From: Nitrosospira sp. Is2
Lineage (GTDB): Bacteria > Pseudomonadota > Gammaproteobacteria > Burkholderiales > Nitrosomonadaceae
Assembly: GCF_033095785.1 (NCBI RefSeq)
Contig: NZ_CP137134.1
Coordinates: 2,666,001-2,730,000 of the forward strand
DNA length: 64,000 bases
Direction of reading: 5' to 3'
Shown here: positions 53,178-62,328 of the stretch, one piece after another
Numbering within the stretch: the first letter of the stretch is position 1
How the letters are laid out: every line of letters begins with the position of its first letter
Program-made: the position numbers and the translations under genes
Notes under the pieces: model-generated
Database searches by the model: none
What the model was told of the DNA's origin: nothing
What the model saw: the letters and a program-made list of their open reading frames with translations, nothing else

Positions 53178-55679
53178 ATGAACCTATTCAAACTTTCATT
53201 GCGGATGCTTCGCCGCGATTGGCGCGCAGGCGAATTGAGGGTACTGGCTTTTGCGCTCGTCATTGCAGTGGGGGGAATGACCACAGTTGGATTTTTTGCT
53301 GACCGCGTGCAGTTGGCCCTTTCTCGTCAGGGTAACCAGTTGCTGGGGGCCGATCTGATCATTTTCTCCGATCATGCGCTTCCCCCGCATTATGCCGCGG
53401 AGGCGAAACGTCGCGGGTTGAACATTTCCACCGCGCTCAAGTTTCCCAGCATGGTCGCGAAAGGGGACAATAGTCTCTTGACAGAAATCAAGGCCGTGAC
53501 TGAGGGTTATCCATTGCGTGGCGATCTTCGCATCAGTGAGCATTTTGGCGATGCCTCGGCCCAGACTGCCCAGGCTGCCCACTCAATTCCCGCGTCCGGC
53601 TCGGCATGGGTAGACGAGAAACTAATGGTACGCCTTGAGTTGAAACGGGGCGAGATGATTGAAGTGGGGGCGGCGACCCTAACGGTTGCCGCCCTCATAA
53701 CCCAGGAGCCCGACTATTCCATCGGCTTTATCAATCTCCGACCAAGGTTGCTGATCAATGCGGCCGATTTGCCGGCGACCGGCCTGGTGCAGCAAGGCAG
53801 CCGGATCAGCTACCGTCTGCTGGTTGCGGGGGAATCCGGCGCAGTGGAGCGTTTCCGCAGTTGGGCGCAATCGCGTTTGATGCTTGGTGAACGAATTGAA
53901 GGCATACGCGACGCCCGCCCCGAAATCAAAGCCGCATTGGAGCGGGCGGAAAAATTTCTAAGTCTCGCTGCTCTTGCAAGCGTCGTGCTGGCGGCAGCCG
54001 CGGCAGCGCTCGCCGTGCGCCGCTTCACCCAACGCCATCTGGATGGCTGTGCCGTAATGCGGTGTCTGGGTGCGAGTCAGTCAGCGATGTTGCGCCTGTA
54101 CCTTTATCACTTCCTTACATTGGGGCTGATCGCGAGCGGCATTGGTTGCCTGCTCGGCTTCATCGCACAGCAGATGCTGACTTTCTGGCTTTCAGGCTGG
54201 GTGGAAGCGGAGTTGCCCTGGCCGAGCATATGGCCAGCCATACATGGCCTGCTGAGCGGGATGGTGTTATTGCTTGGTTTTGCACTGCCACCCTTGCTCA
54301 ATTTGCGCAGCGTGCCTGCCTTGCGGGTCCTCCGGAGGGATATTGGCTTGCCGAACAGCTATAGCATAACGGGATATGTGCTGGGACTGGCTGCATTATC
54401 TGCGCTTTTTCTATGGAAAGCGGGCGATATACGCTTGGGTGCATCGGTCATTGGCGGCTTCACTGCCGCCATAGCAGTATTTGGATTAATCGGGTTCGTA
54501 TTGGTTAACGCCCTGACGCACATGCGTAGCCGGACAGGGGGTCCGTGGCGCTACGGCCTGGCAAGCATCCGGCGCCGAGCCACTGCCAGCGTAGTACAGG
54601 CAGTTGCATTGGGGTTGGGGCTAATGGCGCTGCTCGCGCTGACACTGATTCGGGACGACCTGCTGCAAAATTGGCGCACCAGCCTGCCGCCCGACGCGCC
54701 TAACCATTTTCTGGTCAATATTCAGAAAGACCAGCTACAGCCGCTGGCGGAATTTTTTATTCGTCATAAATTGGCGCAACCGCCGATTTTCCCGATGGTG
54801 CGGGGTCGCCTGACTGCTATCAACGACAAGCCAATTGCATCCGAGGATTTTGTGGATATACGCGCAAAACGCCTGGTGGAGCGGGAATTCAATTTGTCAT
54901 GGGCCGACAAAATGCAGAGCGATAACCAGATCGTGAAAGGCCGGTGGTGGAAAGAAGGGGACAGCGGGAAAGCGATACTGTCGATGGAGGAGGATATCGC
55001 GAAAACGGTTGGGATCAATATAGGCGATGTGCTCACGTACGATATCGCGGGCAGTACATTCTCCGCCGAAGTCACCAGCTTGCGTAAAGTGAATTGGGAC
55101 TCGTTTCGCGTCAATTTTTTTGTAGTGACACCACCGGGCGTGCTGGAAAATTACCCGGCGAGCTACATTACCAGCTTCCACCTGCCGCCGGGGTCCCTGG
55201 ATCTGACAAACCAACTGATCAAAGCCTTTCCGAATCTTCTCGTTATAGACGTGGCGTCTATTATCACCCAGGTCCAGAAGATGATCGAGCAGGTTACCCA
55301 GGCCGTGGAATTCGTGTTTCTGTTCACGTTGCTTGCTGGACTGGCGGTACTGTATGCGGCGATCGTGTCTACACAGGATGAGCGCATTCATGAGGCTGCC
55401 ATTTTCCGTACCCTAGGGGCAAAGCGGGGACAACTTGCGCGCGCCTGGGCAGCCGAATTTGCTATTCTTGGCGGCTTGGCCGGGCTTTTCGCTGCGGCAG
55501 GCGCGACTGCCTTGGGCTATGTCGTCGGTGAATATGCGTTGAATCTGACTTACACCTTCAATCCGTGGATATGGCTGACCGGTTTGGCTGGCGGCGTGGT
55601 CGGCGTGACGGTGGCGGGGTTGATGGGGACCCGTTCGGCGCTTTCGACGCCACCGCTGCTGACATTGCGGAACATTTGA
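53178..55679 (+). CDS. FtsX-type ABC permease, YbbP-like
   Basis: This 833-residue protein begins SLRMLRRDWRAGELRVLAFALVIAVG, the YbbP form. It has a long extracytoplasmic N-terminal domain, a first FtsX domain (about 265-385, AVRRFTQRHLDGCAVMRCLGASQSAML), a middle helix group and a last FtsX domain (about 700-833, STQDERIHEAAIFRTLGAKRGQL). The usual partner, a YbbA ATPase, is not adjacent here, so it must be supplied from elsewhere. Cargo is unknown; the group is linked to lipid or lipoprotein handling and to esterase TesA in E. coli. It lies 37 bases before dinB. Confidence 0.87.
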   Translation: MNLFKLSLRMLRRDWRAGELRVLAFALVIAVGGMTTVGFFADRVQLALSRQGNQLLGADLIIFSDHALPPHYAAEAKRRGLNISTALKFPSMVAKGDNSLLTEIKAVTEGYPLRGDLRISEHFGDASAQTAQAAHSIPASGSAWVDEKLMVRLELKRGEMIEVGAATLTVAALITQEPDYSIGFINLRPRLLINAADLPATGLVQQGSRISYRLLVAGESGAVERFRSWAQSRLMLGERIEGIRDARPEIKAALERAEKFLSLAALASVVLAAAAAALAVRRFTQRHLDGCAVMRCLGASQSAMLRLYLYHFLTLGLIASGIGCLLGFIAQQMLTFWLSGWVEAELPWPSIWPAIHGLLSGMVLLLGFALPPLLNLRSVPALRVLRRDIGLPNSYSITGYVLGLAALSALFLWKAGDIRLGASVIGGFTAAIAVFGLIGFVLVNALTHMRSRTGGPWRYGLASIRRRATASVVQAVALGLGLMALLALTLIRDDLLQNWRTSLPPDAPNHFLVNIQKDQLQPLAEFFIRHKLAQPPIFPMVRGRLTAINDKPIASEDFVDIRAKRLVEREFNLSWADKMQSDNQIVKGRWWKEGDSGKAILSMEEDIAKTVGINIGDVLTYDIAGSTFSAEVTSLRKVNWDSFRVNFFVVTPPGVLENYPASYITSFHLPPGSLDLTNQLIKAFPNLLVIDVASIITQVQKMIEQVTQAVEFVFLFTLLAGLAVLYAAIVSTQDERIHEAAIFRTLGAKRGQLARAWAAEFAILGGLAGLFAAAGATALGYVVGEYALNLTYTFNPWIWLTGLAGGVVGVTVAGLMGTRSALSTPPLLTLRNI

Positions 55680-55715
55680 TGAGCGATTTAGGCTCTCCCC
55701 GCTTTTCCTGACGAA

Positions 55716-56885
55716 ATGGAATTAAAAGGGCCCCGTCGCATCGCTCATCTCGATATGGATGCGTTTTATGCGTCGGTCGAGTTGCTTCGCTACCCTGAGT
55801 TACGCGGACAGCCTGTGGCGATCGGTGGCCGAAGCGATGAAAGCCCGGTGCTTCTGGAGGACGGCACTCGCCGTTTTGTGCGGCTGCGAAATTACGCCGG
55901 CCGTGGGGTTGTGACTACTGCAACCTATGAAGCTCGCGTTTTCGGGGTTTCCTCCGGCATGGGCCTGATGAAAGCTGCGCAATTAGCGCCGGATGCAATT
56001 TTGCTTCCCGCCGATTTCCGCGCTTATCGTCATTATTCACATCTGTTTAAAGCTGCGGTTGCCAGTATCGCGCCCCACATCGAAGATCATGGCATTGATG
56101 AAATCTACATTGATCTGAGCGGTCTGCCCGAAGAGTCGGGGACGGTTGCCCTGCGTATCAAACAGGTGGTGCGGGAAAGCACGGCGCTTTCCTGCTCCAT
56201 AGGCATTGCGCCCAACAAACTGCTAGCCAAAATCTGCTCGGACTTGAACAAGCCGGATGGCCTCACCATCCTGGACTTTACAGATATTCCTGAACGGATC
56301 TGGCCTTTGCCGGTCGCAAAAATTAACGGAATCGGCCCCAAGGCAAACCAGAAGCTGGCGGCCCTGGGCATTACTACGATTGCCGAACTGGCCGAGGCGG
56401 ACCCCGGTTTTCTTCAGTCAAACTTTGGCCGCAGCTACGGTCGCTGGCTGCATGAGGTCTCGCACGGGATCGATGATCGCTCGGTAGTTACCAATGGGGA
56501 GCCCAAGTCGATCAGTCGTGAGACAACATTCGAGCGCGACCTTCACGCGCGGTATGATCGCCACATCCTGTCGGAAGTCTTTACCTCACTTTGCGGCGGG
56601 GTGGCGCACGACCTCCAGCGCAAAGGTTATGTCGGCCGAACCATCAGCATCAAGTTACGCTATGACGATTTTCACACCGTGACCAGGGACGTTACATTGC
56701 CTTTTCCAACAGCCGATGCTATCGCCATTCGGCGCGCGGCCGAGGACTGCCTCCGACGCGTGCCGCTGAAGCGAAGATTGCGTCTATTGGGCGTGCGCGC
56801 CAGCTCGCTATCGTCGGGCAGCGTTGCAGAAAGCGGGCCCCTTCCGCGGCAGGAACAACTTCCGCTGGCGTTGGGGAACCTCTGA
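55716..56885 (+). CDS. dinB: DNA polymerase IV (Y family)
   Basis: This 389-residue protein is a Y-family polymerase: HLDMDAFYASVELL (metal-binding aspartates), GVVTTATYEARVFGVSSGM, HGIDEIYIDLSG, CSIGIAPNKLLAKICSDLNKP, the helix-hairpin-helix NGIGPKANQKLAALGI, and a little-finger domain to the end. A beta-clamp peptide is suggested by QEQLPLALGNL. It replicates past lesions. No LexA box was seen just upstream, and the close spacing suggests read-through from the permease gene. A small insert (about 30-45) is present in this subgroup. Confidence 0.93.
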   Translation: MELKGPRRIAHLDMDAFYASVELLRYPELRGQPVAIGGRSDESPVLLEDGTRRFVRLRNYAGRGVVTTATYEARVFGVSSGMGLMKAAQLAPDAILLPADFRAYRHYSHLFKAAVASIAPHIEDHGIDEIYIDLSGLPEESGTVALRIKQVVRESTALSCSIGIAPNKLLAKICSDLNKPDGLTILDFTDIPERIWPLPVAKINGIGPKANQKLAALGITTIAELAEADPGFLQSNFGRSYGRWLHEVSHGIDDRSVVTNGEPKSISRETTFERDLHARYDRHILSEVFTSLCGGVAHDLQRKGYVGRTISIKLRYDDFHTVTRDVTLPFPTADAIAIRRAAEDCLRRVPLKRRLRLLGVRASSLSSGSVAESGPLPRQEQLPLALGNL

Positions 56886-56972
56886 ACAAGTCCCCCCGAG
56901 GATGGGATGTGGTTTTGGGGGCGTCTGCCTTGTCAGGCTCTTGGCGAAGGGATCCACTGTGATGTTGCCGAA

Positions 56973-57275
56973 CTAAGCCTCAGGTGGCGGTTTGTTTTTT
57001 CGGAGCCAACGAAAAAAGAAGACATAAATGAACGCGGGGATAAACGGAAGAATCCAGGGAAACATCTGCGAAAGCAAGGCAGCATAGAAACTATTCATGT
57101 AGCGCGCGTTGGCCGAAGCGCATGCTTCGGCACCAGGAAGGCGACAGGCCAACTCGATTTCCAGCGATACCTGAGCATGGGCGCGCCAAAGCCAATACGA
57201 CATTGAGGCCGTAAAAACGATCAGCAGCAGCATAAACGGTGTTATCCAGCGTTCTTGTCGCGATGTGGGTTGCAT
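56973..57275 (-). CDS. Small inner-membrane protein, unknown
   Basis: This 100-residue protein has two membrane helices: ITPFMLLLIVFTASMSYWLW (about 11-31) and about 70-92 (SQMFPWILPFIPAFIYVFFF). A loop containing two cysteines (ACRLPGAEACAS) lies between them, probably outside the cell membrane and perhaps disulfide-bonded. The tail is basic (RWLRKNK). The frame extends to 57401; I chose ATG 57275 because the upstream part looks non-coding. There is no family I recognise. It follows the transporter gene on the same strand. Confidence 0.55.
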   Translation of the reverse strand: MQPTSRQERWITPFMLLLIVFTASMSYWLWRAHAQVSLEIELACRLPGAEACASANARYMNSFYAALLSQMFPWILPFIPAFIYVFFFRWLRKNKPPPEA

Positions 57276-57428
57276 TTTGCTATGGTCCGCAATTGTGGAC
57301 ACGCGAATCCCAGCTGGGCTCAGGGGAGGAAATCGCGTACTGAAATGATTATTCACCTTGTTCCAGCGCCTCGTCCGGGCGAATGATGTGCCCCGGCTCA
57401 AACGTTGTCAAGCGCACCCGTCCAGTTC

Positions 57429-59081
57429 TCAGGCGTTGCGGAAGCGCGTATATTTCAGGATCAGGATGACCAGCAGTGGCAGTGCAAACCCGATCGCGGT
57501 CACTAAAATCAATAACAGTCCCAGTTCGCCGTAATCTGCAGGAACGACGATCTGACCCGTTTCGGGGTCCTTTACCTCGCGAGTCACGACGAAGATCTGG
57601 TTCATGTACTTCGTTGCAAGCTGCGAAGCGGACAGGGCGAGGTTGGTGAACGACGCCATCACCGCAAAAAAAGTCGCTTTTAGATTGTCTGGTGCCGAGT
57701 TGGCGATCCAGGCAAGCATCGGAATCATCGCAATCTGCCCGAGAGGTGATTCCAGCGCGGTATCGATCACGGCAATAAACCGCGCATCCACGACGCCGCC
57801 GGTCAGGGCAGCGGTCCACTCATGCAGTCCGAAATACATGCCAATGGTCGGCAGCGATAGCAGTGTCCCTGCCACGGTTAAAAACCCTACGATGTACGCA
57901 ATTGAGCGTTCGGCCATAAAGCGGCGGAAAACAAACATTCCGAAAAGCGTCAGAATCGCGCCTATTAGCGATAGGGTGGCAAGGAATTCCTGGTCGAAAC
58001 CGAGACTATCGATCATCCACCATGTTGAGCCGGCGCCCGGCCCCGGTATGGCGCGGAACACAAATATGAGAACGGCGGTGCCAACAAGCACGTTCCGCGC
58101 TTCGGGTTGCAGTTCCCCCGTCAATCGCCACATCAGGAATAATACGATGGCCATGGAAATGGCGAAGATAATTTCCTCTCCACCCGAAATACGGCTGAGG
58201 CCGACGCTCAGCGATACTGCAGTAAAGGCCAGTCCGCCGCCCAAGATCCACCAGTTTACCGGTGGCGGTATGGTGTCTGCGCCGAGCATTGCTTCACTTT
58301 CTGCACGGCTGTGCCCTTGCGCCATAAACCGCGCCAAGTCCCGGCGCCTTAACCACGCGGCAAACACAACCCCGCACACTGAAACAAGCGGAATGATCAG
58401 GGCGAGTTCGTAGACATATAAATAGGCAGCCGCTTTCTCCGACTCGGGCAGTTCCCCCACGCCTCGCAATACGAAAACGTTAACGACGGAAACCAGTATC
58501 CCGCCCGTAATGATGGCGACTCGACCCAGGGTCTGCATGGTGACGTGCATGGACTTCCGAGTTTCCGGCGACAGCGGCTGGCCATGCTCATCCACTCGCG
58601 GCACTGCTTCCACCGTCATCGCATCGGCCACTACGTCCTGAAGTACGTAGCCAACGGGCGCTAGCATTGCAGCGGCTATGTACCATGCTTCAACTGTCGC
58701 AACTGCCCGCATGGCCTCCGGATGCCCGAGAAGGCCGATCATGATCAGCACGCTCAGTGTGATCAGACCCGCGCCCATGTACACGAGCAAGCTTTTCCAG
58801 CGCCACAGCAGGTCAACCAGATGACCTAGCGGCATCTTCAGCGCCCACGGCAGCATCATCCAGAACCCAAGTGCCGCCAGAAACTCGGCGGAAAGTCCCA
58901 GCCGCTCCTTGACGTAAAATGTCCCTACAATCGCCGTGAGACCGGAGATGCCGGCCGCGGCGTAAACCATCAGCGGGGGCAGGTACGACAACCGCATCTC
59001 CCGCCCGAGCGCGAGGATGTTGGCATCGAGCCAGCGGCCGACCGTCGAAACAAGGCCGGTGGTAGGTGTTACGGTTGCCAT
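57429..59081 (-). CDS. MFS-type transporter, folate/biopterin (BT1/FBT)-like
   Basis: This 550-residue protein has about twelve helices. The N-terminal text YAAAGISGLTAIVGTFYVKERLGLSAEFLA, the WALKMPLGHLVDL loop and GYVLQDVVADAMTVEAVPR resemble the BT1/folate-biopterin transporter family (characteristic QD-VADA block). Several bacterial members exist, but their substrates are unproven. A large loop of about 30 residues around position 245-275 carries charged residues. It is 134 bases downstream of the squalene synthase gene on the same strand. I am moderately sure of family, not of substrate. Confidence 0.7.
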   Translation of the reverse strand: MATVTPTTGLVSTVGRWLDANILALGREMRLSYLPPLMVYAAAGISGLTAIVGTFYVKERLGLSAEFLAALGFWMMLPWALKMPLGHLVDLLWRWKSLLVYMGAGLITLSVLIMIGLLGHPEAMRAVATVEAWYIAAAMLAPVGYVLQDVVADAMTVEAVPRVDEHGQPLSPETRKSMHVTMQTLGRVAIITGGILVSVVNVFVLRGVGELPESEKAAAYLYVYELALIIPLVSVCGVVFAAWLRRRDLARFMAQGHSRAESEAMLGADTIPPPVNWWILGGGLAFTAVSLSVGLSRISGGEEIIFAISMAIVLFLMWRLTGELQPEARNVLVGTAVLIFVFRAIPGPGAGSTWWMIDSLGFDQEFLATLSLIGAILTLFGMFVFRRFMAERSIAYIVGFLTVAGTLLSLPTIGMYFGLHEWTAALTGGVVDARFIAVIDTALESPLGQIAMIPMLAWIANSAPDNLKATFFAVMASFTNLALSASQLATKYMNQIFVVTREVKDPETGQIVVPADYGELGLLLILVTAIGFALPLLVILILKYTRFRNA

Positions 59082-59214
59082 GAAGTCGGGTTTCGCATTG
59101 CCGTGTTACCGATTGGGAGGCGTGTGGGATGAGTTTTTAGCCGCCGCTAGGACTCACCTTTACCTTGCTTCTACAGTGGCGATCCGTCGCTACAATACTG
59201 AGCCCGGCTGCGGG

Positions 59215-60255
59215 TCAGACAAGCTGATCTCTCACGTGATTCCAGTAAGAGGTTGCCACAAACGCGTTCGCGCAGGTTAAGGTCGTGATTGCCATCACCC
59301 GATATACAACGCTCCGGGGTACCTTGACATTCACCGCAGGGTTCAACAAATCCTCAGCTGCTGCGACTCGCTTCAAGGTCTCCCCGGCCAATATTATCGG
59401 CCAGATGCAGGCCAGCCGCTGGCGGATTTCAGAAACGGGGATGGCCATGGTATAGGTCCAGCCTTCATCCAGGTGTTCCATCGCCAGCGTGATAAGCTTA
59501 CGCAGAACCGGCCTGAACCGGGGCAGATTAGCTTCGACCAGCAGATCCGCTGGTTTCAACCCTGCTTCCGTGAGCAGCGATTCCGGCACATAACAGCGCC
59601 CATTTCGCAGATCCCGGGCGATATCCTTGACGATATTGGTAAGTTGCAACCCTTTGCCGAACCTCACGCCGACGGCCGACATCTCATCGACATTCCACCG
59701 CTCCATTCCCGGGCGGTGCGCGCAGACCATCCTGGTCCAGAATTCGCCAACACATCCCGCGACATAGTAAGTGTACCGGTCCAACTCGTCCAGTGTGGAA
59801 AAAGCAGCGAGCTGTCCGCTTGATTCGGCGTGAAAGCGGGTCAAATCCATCTCCATGCCCTGCGGCAGCACCGTCATCAACCACTGAATTCGCTGGCGGT
59901 CGTCGCTGGGGAATCTTTCATACACTTTGAAACAATCTTCCAGCTGTTGCAGCAGAATGCTTTCCCCCGAATCCTTCTGATGAGGAACGAGAGCTGTTTG
60001 AATCTCTCGCACTGCCTGCCAGTCAATCGCGTCCGTTTTAAATTGATCCCGGAACTGATTCAGGTATTTCAGGCGTTGCGCACGGTCGATCAGGTCCGTG
60101 TCGGCAATGGTATCGGCTGCGCGCGCGAACAGATAGGACAAACCCATCTGATCACGCACGCCATCCGGCAGCACGTTGAGCGTGAGATAAAACGAACGGG
60201 AAACCTGCTTCAGAATCCCGTGCAGGAGTTCATGTGAGGCGGCGTACGTGCTCAA
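59215..60255 (-). CDS. Squalene/phytoene synthase family protein (probable squalene synthase)
   Basis: This 346-residue protein has the two aspartate-rich motifs of trans-isoprenyl head-to-head synthases: YLFARAADTIADT (about 41-53) and LTNIVKDIARDLRNGRCY. Between them lies YTYYVAGCVGEFWTRM. This suits synthesis of squalene for hopanoids or sterol-like lipids. The second motif and length fit single-enzyme squalene synthases rather than the HpnCDE route. No cyclase (shc) or other hpn gene is adjacent. The start at 60255 is the first ATG of the conserved region. Confidence 0.85.
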   Translation of the reverse strand: MSTYAASHELLHGILKQVSRSFYLTLNVLPDGVRDQMGLSYLFARAADTIADTDLIDRAQRLKYLNQFRDQFKTDAIDWQAVREIQTALVPHQKDSGESILLQQLEDCFKVYERFPSDDRQRIQWLMTVLPQGMEMDLTRFHAESSGQLAAFSTLDELDRYTYYVAGCVGEFWTRMVCAHRPGMERWNVDEMSAVGVRFGKGLQLTNIVKDIARDLRNGRCYVPESLLTEAGLKPADLLVEANLPRFRPVLRKLITLAMEHLDEGWTYTMAIPVSEIRQRLACIWPIILAGETLKRVAAAEDLLNPAVNVKVPRSVVYRVMAITTLTCANAFVATSYWNHVRDQLV

Positions 60256-60652
60256 GGATAGGAATTCCGAACTGCTAACGTGCCGAACAATACAGGTTGC
60301 CGAAGCTGAAGGTCAAGAGCTGTCCATAGCTGGTAAGCGTCATCGCGGTATGGGGAGTAGCGAAAGAGGCTGCTGGCATGGCGTCCTTTTGACGAGGCGC
60401 CGTCACAACGGGCAATGCGCTCTGATTGCCCACGCCTCGATTGGCGCATTGGAATATGTCCTATTCTAACGGCTTACGATCGGGAAATATAGTTTCGGGG
60501 GTGAAACGGGAAAAGACGGGGCAAGCCGAGACTCTGCTTGAGGCGGGTGGATGGTCCCCCCACCAGAATTGGGGGGAAACATGAATATTACTGCTGGAGC
60601 CGCTTGCGTCGCGCCCGTTCGTGTCGAGCCGCCAGACAGCTATCTCTGAGAA
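60256..60652. other. Intergenic region between squalene synthase and PEP-CTERM gene
   Basis: A GC hairpin CCCCCC...GGGGGG (60556-60576) lies about 80 bases beyond the end of the PEP-CTERM gene on the minus strand. It could stabilise or terminate that transcript, though no T-run follows. Otherwise nothing is supported. Confidence 0.4.
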
Positions 60653-61909
60653 TCACAATGGCATCGCTGGCGCCGCGATTTTTTGCCGGCGCCGGACCCA
60701 TGCGGAAACCAAGGCCATGCCCGCCAGCATCATGGCCCAGCCCTCCGCCTCCGGTATGGCGGAGATCATTCCTATCTTGCCGCCATCAAAGCTCACCAGA
60801 TAGAGGTTGCCAAATCCATCCTCGCCAAAGGAAGTAATGGATCCGGAAATACCGGTCGGAGAGATGAGTTCGGCAGTGCGGTCGGTAAGTTCAGTAATGC
60901 CACCGCCTTCAGTGAAGCGGAAAGAAGTGACTTTGTCGGTTGCAAGGTCCGCAAAAAAATAGGTTCCCGCCAGTCCGTCAATCGTCTCGCCACGGTATAC
61001 GTAACCGCCAATAACGCCCGCACTGCCTTCGTTGTTATATTCGAAGATAGGTGGCGTATGATTCGGCACCGGAGGGTCATCCGGGAAATTTACTAGAGTA
61101 CCCTCGAACTTGCGCCAGCCATAGTTGGCTCCGGCTGCGCCGATATTGATCTCCTCGCGCTGATTCTGACCAACATCGGCGATATAGAAAGTACCGGTTT
61201 CCCGATCGAAGCTGTCGCGAAATGGGTTGCGTAAACCCGAGGCATAAATTTCAGGGTTGCCGGTCGTGATGTTGCCGCTTGGGATGCCATAGCCGTATTG
61301 GGTCGGGTCGGCAGGAAAACGATCAGCCGACACATCGACCCGTAAAATTTTGCCGAGATTCTCATTGAGATTTTGCGCCCGATTCTGAGGATCATTGGCA
61401 GACCCGCCATCCCCAGTCGCGATATAGAGGTTCGTAGCTTCTCCCGGGCGAAAACCGATCCATCCAGCCTTGTGATTGGCGAATTCAGGCTGCGCGACGG
61501 TCAGGATTGTCTGGGCCGTAGCCGTATCGGCGACGTTGGGTAGTGACGCGCTTGCCTGATAAGTCGCTACCACAGTATCAAGTGTGGTCTTATCTATGTA
61601 ATCTACATAGAAGCGCCGATTGGTCTCAAAGCCGGGATCAAACGTCATGCCCACAAGGCCGCGCTCGCCAGTAGTGTCGACCTTGGCCGACAAATCAAGG
61701 AACGGAGTCGGCAGCACAGCTCCGTTTTGCAAGACTTTGACCAGGCCGCCCTGCTCCACGATGAATAGCCGCGAATCTCCGTTGGGCGCGGTCGCAAACA
61801 AGGGCCGATTAAATCCGCTGGCAACGACTTCAGTTTTAAGAGGGGGAATTGCTGCGGATACGAGGTTGGTAAAACCCGCGGCGAACAAGGTAAAAATTAT
61901 TTTTTTCAT
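60653..61909 (-). CDS. PEP-CTERM-anchored PQQ-type sugar dehydrogenase-like beta-propeller protein
   Basis: This 418-residue protein has a signal peptide (about 1-19), a six-bladed glucose/sorbosone dehydrogenase-like propeller and a C-terminal PEP-CTERM signal. Landmarks are RLFIVEQGGLVKVL, TGERGLVGMTFDPGF, YIATGDGGSANDPQNRAQ, IYASGLRNPFRDSFDRETG and DVGQNQREEINI. The end shows IPEAEGWAMMLAGMALVSAW followed by RRRQK, the exosortase sorting form. Catalytic PQQ binding is not assured; many relatives lack activity. It should be delivered to the outer membrane or exopolysaccharide by an exosortase (XrtA/EpsH) encoded elsewhere. Confidence 0.87.
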   Translation of the reverse strand: MKKIIFTLFAAGFTNLVSAAIPPLKTEVVASGFNRPLFATAPNGDSRLFIVEQGGLVKVLQNGAVLPTPFLDLSAKVDTTGERGLVGMTFDPGFETNRRFYVDYIDKTTLDTVVATYQASASLPNVADTATAQTILTVAQPEFANHKAGWIGFRPGEATNLYIATGDGGSANDPQNRAQNLNENLGKILRVDVSADRFPADPTQYGYGIPSGNITTGNPEIYASGLRNPFRDSFDRETGTFYIADVGQNQREEINIGAAGANYGWRKFEGTLVNFPDDPPVPNHTPPIFEYNNEGSAGVIGGYVYRGETIDGLAGTYFFADLATDKVTSFRFTEGGGITELTDRTAELISPTGISGSITSFGEDGFGNLYLVSFDGGKIGMISAIPEAEGWAMMLAGMALVSAWVRRRQKIAAPAMPL

Positions 61910-62328
61910 GATTGTTCCTTGATTCGAATTTATGAGTACCTGCCTGTTACCTGAGGGTAGCGGCTGTGTCCATAGCGTTGGCGACTGCGGTCGCGTGCCC
62001 GCAATCTTCTCACGCTATCTTGGGCCATTTGTTATGGCGGAAGATATGGGGGAATACAGCTCAGGCGCGTCCATCTTCATTTTATTACAAAACCCGATCG
62101 GGTTCTGTGCGGTGGCGAACTTAAAGCGAATGGTTCGGTCGCTCCATGTAGAGCCGGTTTTCCCCGGTAAATCGCCCATGAAAAAGGAGTTAGTGGGGGC
62201 GCCTGTGAAGGGCGGCATAACGGGTTTACGCGCTCTCTAGGTGAATTACGCACTCCGTTGGCAGGATAGAGCAGGCAGCAGAATTGACGTCATCCGTAAA
62301 TCACTGCAGAGCGGCTGTGTAACCCGGG
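61910..62328. other. Intergenic region before PEP-CTERM gene
   Basis: The gap between the penicillin acylase stop and the PEP-CTERM start carries only the palindrome noted at 62092. A 102-codon plus-strand frame and a minus-strand one overlap each other and show no recognised family. Confidence 0.4.
62092..62105. promoter_or_regulatory. Perfect 14-base palindrome AACCCGATCGGGTT
   Basis: The palindrome lies in the gap between two minus-strand genes, about 185 bases before the PEP-CTERM gene start. It could be an operator, but no regulator is linked. Confidence 0.3.

Noticed and set aside
61932..62240. 102-codon plus-strand frame in the gap before the PEP-CTERM gene
   Set aside because: It is crossed by an opposite frame of similar length and includes a palindrome; coding evidence is lacking.
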